DNA from: Diplolepis rosae | Taxonomy: Eukaryota; Arthropoda; Insecta; Hymenoptera; Diplolepididae | Reading direction: 5' to 3' | DNA length: 64,000 nt | NCBI GenBank assembly: GCA_030998225.1 | Contig: JAPYXD010000698.1 | Coordinates: 3,947,001 to 4,011,000, forward strand | Part shown: positions 14,401 through 26,400 of the stretch, piece by piece | Layout of the letters: every line of letters begins with the position of its first letter | How positions within the stretch are numbered: the first letter of the stretch is position 1 | Program-made: the position numbers and the translations under genes | The notes under the pieces: generated by a model | Databases searched by the model: none | Seen by the model: the letters and a program-made list of their open reading frames with translations, nothing else | What the model was told of the DNA's origin: nothing

Positions 14401-17400
14401 ACGCGTCCGAATAAATCGATGTATTGCTTCGAATCCGGTGAGTATTTCTCACGTTATGATAAATCAGTCATGAGATCATTTTCAAAACTATATCAATATT
14501 TGTTCAAACGTCAACCTTTCACAGAGATCTATTTTAATAAACTTAAGTAGCTTAGAGTGGCTAAAAATAAAAACACAAAATAAACTTCAGTTTATTTATA
14601 AACAAAATTTTCTAATTTCAACGTCATTATGCATAAATCCACATTTTCTGATTGTGTCAGATCGCCAGAGTTAAATTAATTGTCAGCCGATAGCACTTTA
14701 TGGCACTGTTTCTTAGAACATATTGGCTCCTCGTGATAAAATTGCGTCGAGGCTTGTACTTGTGTCGAAATTTCGCCCCAAGACAGATTTGCTCTCGTTT
14801 GCTTTATGGTGTTGAATTCGATGATTTACAAACCTACTTTCGAGACACGCCTGCACACGTGATTGAAATTTAGATTTACGTAGTTGCATTTATGAAATAC
14901 TATTCAAAATGTGGAGGTAGCAATACTCAGAATATACTCTGAGAGTTTTCCACTTTCAAGTCAAGTAGGTTTTTCCATACAAAGGCAAAATTACACAGTT
15001 TAGATCTAAACTGGGAACATATTAAAATTTAATCTGTTTATAAAAACACCAAGATACTTTCCTGGGTGCGATTCCGAAAAGTACTTACCTTTGACCAATT
15101 TGAAACTCATTATACCCTCGTATTTTGAGGCGCTGATTACAAATATGATAAAAATACTAGCAAATTTGATTTTCCAGGTCAAAACTTTTTAAAAAATGTT
15201 TTTAAGAAATTTTCTCATTTTACACTACCGGTCAAAATTATTTGTTCACCTGCTGTTTTAGCTATTGTTAAAGTGTCTGTATTTTTATAATAACAAGTTG
15301 AAGTTTCTTTTGCCATGATAGCATGGAAGTTAAAAAAATATTAACAACTCTGAAATTAATTAAGATTTTTAAAAGTTTTGGTCTCATTTAAATGGTAGCT
15401 TTTCATAGTATTTTGTTAACTTATCAAGATATTTTGAGAATTTTTCTTTTGGATTCTACCCTGGGGTCAAACATGGTACAAAGAAGTCGAAAAATTTCAA
15501 ATAAAGACAGTAATCTATAAATCAATTTAAAAAATCCAAAATAATACCATTTTTATAAATATTCTTAAATTTTATTAAAATATGATAGACATTGGTTTTT
15601 AAAAATTTCTTGTAAGTAGTTAGACATTTTTAAAATTTGACGACCTTTTTGTATCATTTTTGACGCCGGGTAGAATCCAGGAAAAAAAATCTGAAAATAT
15701 CTTGATTAGCTAGCAAAATACTATGAAAACCTACCATTTAAATGAGACCAAAAACTTTTAAAAATCTTAATTAATTTCAGAGTTGTTAATATTTTTCAGA
15801 AAGATTGAAATTTCACGTCTTTTGAAATATTTTTTTATAAAATTAACATTTTGTCTCTAACTTATGCTCATTAGATGCAAAATTTCATTATCTTTTATGT
15901 TATGATAGGGAAAAAAATTTCAACTTGTTATTATAAAAATTAAAAGACTAGAAATAGCTAAAACAACAAGTGAACAAATAATTTCGACCGGCAGTGTATG
16001 TCGATAAATATTGATCTCTAAAAGAAATATTTCCTACAAAAGTTGTAGCGGATTAAAAGATCTATCTTTAATGTTTCACACATTTTTGTTCTACAATCAT
16101 TATTTTACGAGAAAAATGAGATTTAAAAAAAAAATGCCAAACCCCACTCTGGGTGCAGTTCCGAATACGTGAACCTTACGATTTCCATCAAACTCCCCAT
16201 ACTTACGTATTTTGAGGTGCTGATTAAGAATATAATAGTGAAAATTATAGCCTAGTCGATTTTTATGGTGAAACCATAGAAAAACCATAAATAATCATCT
16301 CAACCAATATGTAAAATCCAATGGGGATGAATATTTGAATTGAGAAAAACTCCCCATCGTATGGCTGTCTGTTTGATTCTATTCAATGAGGATGAATATT
16401 TGAATTGAGGAAAACTCCCCATCGTGTGCCTGTCTTTTAGATTCCATTAAATTGGCAATGATTTGAATTGAGAAACAGTCCCCATCGCGTTAATGTTTGT
16501 TCGATTCAATTTAATAATGCATCATTTGAATTGAGAAGATCTCCCATCGTGTGCCTGTCTGTTAGATTCCATTAAATGGGGATGATTATTTGCACTGAGA
16601 AAAATTCCCCATTGTGTGCATGTCTCTTTTATTCCATTGAATGGGGATGAATATTTGAATTGAGGAAAACTCCCCATCGTGTGCCAGTCTTTTAGATTCC
16701 ATTAAATTGGCAATGATTTGAATTGAGAAAAAGTCCCCATCGCGTTAATGTTTGTTTGATTCAATTTAATAATGCATCATTTGAATTGAGAAGATCTCCC
16801 CATCGTGTGCCTGTCTGTTTAGTTCCATTCAATGGGGATGAATATTTGAATTGAGAAAAACTCCCCATCGTATGGCTGTCTGTTTGATTCTATTCAATGA
16901 GGATGAATATTTGAATTGTGAAACTCCCCACCGTGTGTCTGTCTGTTTGATTTCATTCAATAAGAGATGAGTTTCCAATTAGGAAAAACTCCCCATCGTG
17001 TGCTTGTCTGTTTAATTCCATCCAATGGGGATGAGATTCCAATTAGGAAAAACTTTCCATAAAATTTTCATAAAATCCAAAAACTTCTTTAAAACATTTT
17101 GTTACTTTTGACCTTGAAAATCAAATTTGCAGTTATTTGCTTCTTTATATTCGTAATGAGCGTTTCAAAATACTTGGTTATAGTGAGTTTCAAGTTAATC
17201 GGAGGTAATTGTTTTTCTGAATTTTATTAATTTTTTCCAAATAAAGATATGTCTATATTTATCAGGAGAAATTCGAGTGAATGAGCAACTAGTACTGACT
17301 TGCATGCACACTCTTATGGCAAGAGAGCACAACAGAGTTGCAAAAGCTTTGGCAGAAGTAAATCCTCATTGGGACGACGAAACCCTTTTCCAAGAATCTC

Positions 17401-20400
17401 GCCGCATCATCATTGCAGAAATACAGCACATCACGTACAACGAATTTCTTCCGATTTTGCTAGGCAAGGATGTTATGGAAAAGTTTGGCCTGCTGCTCGA
17501 AAAAGACGTAATAAAATGCAATAAATACTTTAATTATTTTTCTTCTTTTCCTGAAATCCATTTGACAATTTTAAATTTTATTCTCTTTTTTAGGTTTACT
17601 GGGACGGATATGATCCGAACGTAAATCCTAACGTGATAGATGCATTTGCGTCTGCAGCATTTAGATTTGGACATTCTCTTCTACCAACAGCTATTGAAAG
17701 ATGGAGCAAGGCACATAAATTCATCGGTATGTTATAAACATATTATTTATTATGGAATAGAACAGGGTTCATAAATATATCTATTGACCTGTTTAATCTC
17801 TTACGTAGCATCTAAAAGATTATCAGACCTTATCAGAAGACCTTATGATCTTTATCGAGCTGGTGTTTTCGACGAATACCTTATGGGACTCATGAATCAA
17901 GTGGCTCAAGCTATGGACGATTCTATAACGCAAGAAGTAAGAAAACTAATTAGATCTAATACAAGATAAAATAAATGCTAAAAATATTTTTATTTATAGG
18001 TCACCAACCATCTTTTTAAAAAAGTAGGCGCTAAATTTGGTATGGATCTGGTGTCATTCAACATGCAAAGAGGTCGTGAATTCGGTATTCCCAGCTACAT
18101 GGAGTTCAGGTTCGTTGCTGGAATTTTATTTGGCACATTACCTGCTAAAAAGATTGATAAAAGTTCATACATAGAATTTAATAAATTTAATCTTATCCAC
18201 CAAGTAGAGAAAATCCTACCAAGTTCTGTCTAACCAAGAAAATTCGATTAAAAATCCATCGCAATCGAATATTGTATTCGATTCGTTATTTAAAAAATTG
18301 TGTTTTCGCTTTCTACACGCGAATAAATGTATATGGTAGCTGTCACAAGTATTTTTTAGGTTATTTCAGCCATATTCATGGTTAGAATATTTAATAATAT
18401 AGTTGGAACAGCGATATGTTTCTTTGCACCAGCTACACATTTTTTTGCGTGTATGAAGTATTTTGATGGAAATCCTAGTAAAAGCTGTAGACGAGAATTG
18501 AGCAGAAAATTATGAACAATTTATTATTATCCAACAGGAAATTCTGTGGACTTCCAAGTGCTGACTCGTTTGAAGAGCTTTTTGGAACAATGCCAAACGA
18601 AACTATTCGTCGATACAGCTCCATTTTCGAGTGAGAAATTGAATTTTAACATAGTGATGGGAATTTTATAAAATTCTGACAAAATGTTATTAATTACAGG
18701 AGTCCATATGATGTGGACCTCTGGTCTGGAGGTGTGTCGGAAATACCTCTTCCAGGAAGTATGTTAGGACCAACTTTCGCATGTGTTATTGCAACACAAT
18801 TCAGTAACTCGAAACGGGGTGACCGATTCTGGTACGAACTTCCGAATCAGCCATCGTCCTTCACCCTTGGTAAGCTTGAATTTTATTACTAATATAGCAC
18901 GTGCACTATTATATGATATAATAATAGTTCATTCTTATATTATCTAGCAAATGATCTCAGAGATCTAGTTAGATATTTGAAATTCAAATTATTCACTAAC
19001 CGGCAATCCTAATTTTTGCCTGTCAACTATAATATGTAAGTGAAAGTTTGAAGAAAGTACAGACATGTAATAATATACTTTAGCACTATCTACTGACCAT
19101 TATGTTGATCAATTCTTTGAGAAGTGATTATTTCATGGTAGATAATTTCTGGTTAGTAAAGGTCAGCAACTTGATTAGCACATATCGACAATTCTACAAG
19201 CAGTGAAGCAAAAACAATTACATATTGGATAAAATATTAAGTATTGGAAATCCCTTTCTCTGTTACAGAACAATTGAACGAGATTCGGAAAGCGAGACTC
19301 GCTCGCCTAATTTGCGACAATACTGATCTTATCGACACAATACAGATATATCCAATGGTATTGCCCGATCATGAAATGTGAGTCCTTTTTGGAATTTTTA
19401 CTTTCTCAAATTAAAAGAATGTAAGAGTTACATGTTTGTTTTATTTTTTAGAAATCCACGAGTTCCATGTCGAACGGGCATTCTACCTGGTATCGATTTT
19501 AGTAAATGGGCTGATTATCAATATGTGAGTAATCTAGCAGGAAATTTGGGAAAGTAAACGTAGAAATTTGTCATATTGACTGATAAGTAATGCTTCCTCA
19601 AGTTATAGTGCTTATGTTGTTCGAATCAGTAGTTGGAGTCACCAAATAGAAAATCATTTTAAAAACTAGTGTGTATATAACTAATTGATTTATTCACAAA
19701 AAAAACAAAGTGTAATATGTGTAGAGGTGTTATCCACTTCAGGTTGTTGAAATTTTTATATGTTGCTAAGGTGTTTTTCTTCTATTGTTAAAATAACACG
19801 CCTTTGATAAAATACTTTGCGGGTTAATGTAACATCAGATCCAGAGTTAAAATAACACTTTGTTTTTTCTGTCTTACAAACATAATTTGTCTTGCAATAT
19901 TTTTTAAAAATTTAGTCGCATACAAAAGTAATGAAAGCTGCAAAATTAGTGAATTATTGTTCTATCTGGGGACTCAATTACATGCATTTAAATAGCACTT
20001 CTTCCTTATGGTTGGCTCTCCAATACATTTACTTGCAAGAAACAGATGTCAAATCATAAATCACAGTAATAGTTACTCGTTTGAAGTGAAATATAGGGAA
20101 ATCACATAATCTCTCACTAGCTTGAAAGTAAGAACACTATTAGTTTGAAAAGTAGAACATGAAAGGTGGGATTTAAATCGAATGAGAAATTTAAAAAAAA
20201 GAAAAATTATTGAAATTAAAGGAATAGAGTGATAGAAGCTATCTTAAATAATAACATTGTATAATTTTTTTCCGAATTTGAGTAATTTTGTCAAAGTATT
20301 TTTAAAGTTTTATATAATATCATTATACACAAGAGATTTTGAAATGATATAGTTACTGTAGTTAGTTAATTCAAGTGGGCTAGAATGTTGCCAGTTTTAT

Positions 20401-23400
20401 TCATAACGGGCATTGCCACACTATATTTACTTATATATTTAGTTACCAATTAAAATAATTTGGAAATCTTCATAATCAAAAGACATGACTGCCATATAGC
20501 ACTCAAATCAAATTAAAGTTTATATACTACTTTATATTCTGCCATATTTTTTTTGTATTATACACATTTTATATACAAATATATCTCTTATTACTCTAGA
20601 TTATTATAATATTCATTGCCATAATTGCTCTTTTGATTTTTAATATTAATGTATTCAGTATGTGGCAATTTCGTTCCGATTAAAACGTAACAGCTTTCTG
20701 TCTGAAAAATCAAATTAAAATGATGATCTTATTTACATGCAAAAGTAAGTCCATCATAATATCTTATTTTTTTATTTACATTGATAAGTTACAACACTTT
20801 ATTTGAATTTTCCGACAGAACTAGCACATTTCTTAGTTTAATAAGTGCTATCCAATTATCTTATTTCGTTTATTTACTCTCTAAATCTGAATCAGTCAAA
20901 TTTCCACTGATTGAATCTGATTTTCACTGCTGAATCAGTTAATTTTCACTGATTGAAACAATGAAAAAATAATTTTCACTGTTAAATCAGTTAATTTTTA
21001 CTGAAGTAACCAGTGAAATTTGACTGATTAACAGTAACCTCTTTTTAGCTATTTGAATTAGTCAAATTTCACTGATAATCAGTAGATTTAGACTGATTTA
21101 GATTTAGAGAGTATCGATGAATATAAACAAATTTGTATTTTTCTAATAACGTCTACATGGCAATATTTATAGTGTAATGTACTGCAAGTACAGCATTTTT
21201 TTTAAGAAGATCAATCAAAATTATTGCTTTTCTATAGTCTAAAATGTTTTAATATAATTTAAAATTTTTTAATTTGTAGAAACTAATAATGGAAAAATTG
21301 TTTGGAAACTTCACAGAACATTTTTAAAACAGAATACATTTCTTTAGCTTATCATTTCACCTGCGAAATACTCCACTGCTATAGAACGAAAGGCTGATTT
21401 CATTAAAGAAAAAAAGGATAATTATTTTTATCTATGAATGATGTGGGTGTAAATGATAAGACAGATCATATACATTCAACAGTTTATGGTAAAATTATAA
21501 ATTGAAATTTATTAATCCAAGTGTACACTGAGAGAAATTTACATAGTAATTGTAACCAACACATCCCAACTAATTGCTTTTAGTAAAAGCTACTAAAAAT
21601 TTGATTATACTAAGCAGGGTGGCCAATGAGTTTTTTGACACAAATTTAGTTTTTTTCCACTGTATTCGGTATAATTTTAGTAATTTTGACGTTTTCTGAT
21701 GTTTTTTGTGTTTTTCGAATCCATTACTTTTCAACACTAAATCAAATGGTCGTGATAGCGAATAACGATTAACGATCGGTCACTTTATTGCACAGAGAAT
21801 ATGATCCAATAATTCTTCAATAGCAATTCAATTTTTTGATTCGTTGAATTTTTTCAAGTCAATTAGAGAATTCAGTAGAGTAAAAAATAGTTTTTTATTA
21901 AAAATATTTTAAAATGTTGCATTGCAATTTTTTCTATTCTTTGAAAAAAAATAAGTTTATAAATAAATATTGTTTAATTTATTCACTTGCTTTACTCGTC
22001 TCCATATTTCACGTATTCCTATTGTTATTTTTTTCAAAACATTTGAAAAATAGAAATTTTAGTAAAATTGTACATTGGTTTACTGAAAAAATAACAAAAT
22101 GTACTGTATAAAATAGTTAATTAAACATGAATGAAATACTTCACTGTTACATCTAATATAAATAATTTGAAATAATATGCAAACTTAATTTTATAGTAAT
22201 TGTGCCTATCTTTGAAGTTAGTTTTGTATTATATGCGCAATTATTGTTTTCTCACTGTTTTATCTATTTTTATTACAATATAAATTCAAATTTAGCGCCT
22301 TTTAAAATCTAGTGAAAAGTTAGTGATTTTTCAATGATCCAGTTTTAGTGGTTTTTCAAGCGCCCGATTGTGATTCTCCATTTCAAGTAGTTGGCCACCC
22401 TCAAACCACCCTGATACTAAGATAGTAAATATATAAATTAACCACACTATCTTAGTTAAACTAATCAAATTTATAGTAGCTTTTAATAAAAGTAATTAGT
22501 TGGAACCTATTAGTTAAAATTTCCTCAACAATTTCTCTCCGTATAGCTTGCAGATCCATTTTCATTTTGCATGTGACACATGAGTAGAAAATAAAAGAAA
22601 ATGCACAATTAAATACTTGTATTCATGGTAATTTTTATAAAAAAATATTGAATTAACTTCAAAGATATCTGCAAAACTAATTTGAAAAGCAACAAGTATT
22701 GATAAAATATAGTGAAAATCAAATAAATATAAATATAGAGAGTGGCCCCTTTTAAAAAAAAAAATATTTTCAAGGGCAAAGTTTGTATTAATACTTTAAA
22801 ATTAAGTCTTTTAATTTTACGATTAATAACGTCCTACTATAAGTAATTTATGAAACTTATATTTCTATATTGAACAAGATCACCACACAAAATGGATTTT
22901 AGCATTTTCTTATAAATAAAATGCATTGAGTATGTGTTGTGCAATTACGTTTAGAAATTATCGACACAATTGTACAGAATATATGATATATTCTATGGTA
23001 AAGGCGTATTTTACTCATAATAGTATATAATGTATTTACCTACTAAAAGTATTATCGTATGTAGTCTGCAAATGCACTCTCTCAGGATACAAGAAAGCAT
23101 GAAGGTAAAAAGGAACTTTTATGATAACATAAATAACTTGTTTTTTTAATGAATTTTCAATTAATTTGACATTTCCTTCAAGTTATCTTGTTTTTGCAAC
23201 GAGAAATGTTCTAGAAAGCTGTACATAATTTAAGTTAATAAAATAAATCAGTTTCAGGATTATTTATTGCATTAATTATTGACTGACACATATGCACAGT
23301 TTGCACGTAATATTTTGAAATTTTTTAAGACTTTTTGAACTTATCCTCAAAATTTTCAGTAGTTTAAAAAAATAGTTTTGGATTTTCTCACATCCAAGCC

Positions 23401-26400
23401 CCCTATAAATATTATTAAATACCTTAGAATATCATAATATACATAAATAAATAATAATTAGAAGAGGTGAAAGGTGTAAAATTATAAATATAGAAGCTAC
23501 AAAATTTAGTACTTTTACATATTTCATTTGTTATTATTATTATTTGTCATTATTACTTCAGAATCTATTTTAGTTTGCTTTTAAGGCCATGGACCAATCA
23601 GAGCACGTGACTAGATTCCTACCTTACCAGCATTTTCAATTTGTGTAACCCCATTTTGGTAAAAAATTAGATAACAAGTTGAACATTTGTGAGAGTAAAT
23701 GAAATGCATTAAGCCAACTCTGTCTGGTCATAAATGTTGATAACTATAAAAAGAAAAAATCCAAAGAAATTTTTTTTTAATAATTATAAACATTTATGAC
23801 CAGACAAGCCTATATTAGTGTATTTTATTTAATTATACAAATTTTCAGTTACCTATCTTATTTTTTATAGAAATGAGGTTACACAAAGTGAAATGCCGGT
23901 AAGGTAGGGATCGGATAAGTAAGACATGGCTTTAACTTGAGTAATAAATTTTTCGTGAATCATGCAGGCGATTCGGTAAGTATAGGTTTTTAATTAAAAA
24001 TTTGAAAGTAGTGATTAAGAGATTCCTTCTCTATTAATGCAATATATTCTTATTTTATGATTAATAAATGTAGTTTTTTTATACCAATTTCAGGAAGTTA
24101 AACATATACCTTCTCCAAAAGGGGACAAACCAATTTATTCGAAATTCACTCTAAACAACATAGATACTAACGATAAAAAGAATTCACCTAAATTCGAAAA
24201 TTTGAACCCAAGTTTCGAAAAATTAGCTATTCCCACCATTAAAGTAAAATCAGATGCAAGTCCAATTGCAGCATTGAAGATAACGACAATAGTAGAAATA
24301 ATGCGTGAAAGATCAAAAACAAAAGAAAATACACCTAAAATACGTTCAAAGCGTGAAACAAGTACAACGCTCTCGATTGCTAAAAAACCTAATGATGATA
24401 GTTCTACAATTGGCGCCACTGATGAATTCCATTTGGATAAATTATACCGACACCCAAGACTCACAAAAGAGGAACAAAAATACACAGCAAGAAATATTAA
24501 AACTCCCATTTTGGACGCAGGCATTAGAGACAATTTTAAAGATTTTGAAACAAAACCAAATGCACAGAAACTTTCTGTTCCACATCCATATTCGTTTCTC
24601 CCATTGGCTCTTGGAGAATACAATGACACCGCTCCTAGTGAGATATCTGACTTAAATATTCCAGTACCAAGCCTAAAACCTATCAGACGTAAAAATGAAA
24701 CACCGGAAATTAATATTCGCTTCCCTTTGATTTCCACATTTTCGAAAAAATCACCCATAGTCAACAAGCAAGGTTTTTCAGCTCTTCCAAGTTTTCAAAG
24801 TACCAGTAATCCTCTGATTCAAGAAACGAGAAATGCGACTTACATCAATCTTGAGGATCATCGAACAGATCTTAAGAAAAAATCAGTAGAGGGGAAAAGT
24901 GTTCCTGGATATCCTTCAGATATTCCACCTTATGATCCAGATATTATCCCTTATGTTGAAGTCCCTGATTACTCAGATCGTCGAGAGGAGAGCCTTGATA
25001 AAGAAGATCAAAGGATAGCCAATGAGAAGTACAAGGAATATGATGATCAGGAATTTATCGATCCTACTGCTCCTTTGTCTGGTGAGAAATTTGGTAACAT
25101 AAAAGCGTATTTACATTTTTTTATTAAGAGATTTTTTAATCAATTTGGAAAATCACTGTTCTAAGAAGTCACTGTTTATTTTAATTACAAGTGAACTACT
25201 ATGATTTTGTAGGTGTATAGTCTAGGATGGTTCAAATAAATTATACTTTAAAACAGAATAATATTTTTTGGATCACAGAAAAGATGATGATTTATTATTT
25301 GAAATTTTATGAGTATTTTTACTGAAGTTCTTTTTAATTTCCTGCACCTTTATGTATTTTTAAACTAAACATTTTGAGTTTTTTGGGCATTTTTTTTACA
25401 TTTTTGACTTTGAATAACTTTTTTGTTTTTTTAACCAATTGTTACGATTCTTTCTTTATTTTGTTCCTTACAATTTGTAGCAACATTTTGGTTATGGAAA
25501 ATGAGGTAACGTGACTGAAATAAAAGTTACAAATAAAATCAAATACAAAAATAAATAAAAATATCCCAAAATATAAAAAAAAACTTTTGTAGTTATTTTT
25601 TTAGTTAGAATGCTTTCCGTACCCAAATAGTTGCTAAAAATTGTAAGGAACAAAATACAAAATGATTCATGTCAATTGGTTAAAAAACAAAAAAGTTATT
25701 CAGAATCAAAATATGTCAAAAAAATGCCCAAAAAACTCAAAATTTGTAGTTTAAAAGTATATAAAGGTGCTGGAAGTTTTAAAAAACTCCAAAACCTTTC
25801 TAAATAAAGGTACTGAAAAATAAAAAAATTATATGGAAGGTCTTAACTCAAAAAATAAAAATATTAAAGGAGCGGATCCCCTTAAGGTTAAAAATTATTC
25901 AAATTTTACTATTTCTAAATATTCCGAAAGACCTGGGCTCGAATCCCAGCGTAGTCGAAAGCGTCATTTTTTCCACAGAAAGATTTTCAAATTCTTTAAA
26001 ATATTCAAACTTTTTATTTAATAGTTTTTACGAATTCAATTCTACCAAAACTGTTGAATTTGTACATTTTTGAACTATAGTTTAGAAAGTTCAAAAGCTC
26101 TAAAATTAAAAACAATAGTCTTAAAAATTTGGTTGCTTCAGAACTTGTAGAATAAATTAAATGAAGAGGATTTTGGTATTCATTTATCTTCGTTTAGACG
26201 CAAGTCAATTATTGACTCTATGCCTTCCAAATAATGACCTTACTTATGTAGAATCATGTACTAAAAGTACCCAAATGTCATGTACCTAAATCATTTACAA
26301 GTTTTTCGACTGACCTTATGCAGAAAATTAACATCTTATTAAAATATACGAAGGGAGTGAAGGGAGAGCAAATAAAATCTTACTTATTTTTATGAACGGT

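Larger units (their letters stand above)
15060..17220. repeat. Composite repeat block in peroxidase intron
   Basis: A 130-bp phrase (gggtgcgattccgaa, gtattttgaggcgctgatta) at about 15063-15190 recurs at about 16147-16270, and in inverted, diverged form at about 17110-17210. Between them lie the J element and the minisatellite, so this looks like one element that has been expanded and invaded. Confidence 0.6.
19525..24093 (+). other. 4.6-kb intron or gap between peroxidase domain and tail exons
   Basis: Begins with a strong donor (gtgagt) at 19525 and ends with ttcag at 24089-24093. Besides family A (20877-21111), a nested inverted-repeat pair (21525-22542) and family E (23585-23931), I see only AT-rich sequence. 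No further exon-like open frame with plausible borders was found. An 8-base segment at 23968-23975 has splice-like borders but would break the frame. Confidence 0.55.

Noticed and set aside
16315..17062. CRISPR-like array
   Set aside because: Units are head-to-tail without distinct spacers and the genome is eukaryotic; it is a minisatellite.
23968..23975. Possible 8-base micro-exon (cag|gcgattcg|gtaag)
   Set aside because: It would shift the frame between the peroxidase exon and the tail exon, whereas direct splicing is already in phase.
24135..24767. 210-codon open frame on the minus strand
   Set aside because: It lies antisense to the tail exon, which has proper splice borders and phase on the + strand; the frame looks like a composition artefact with no motif.
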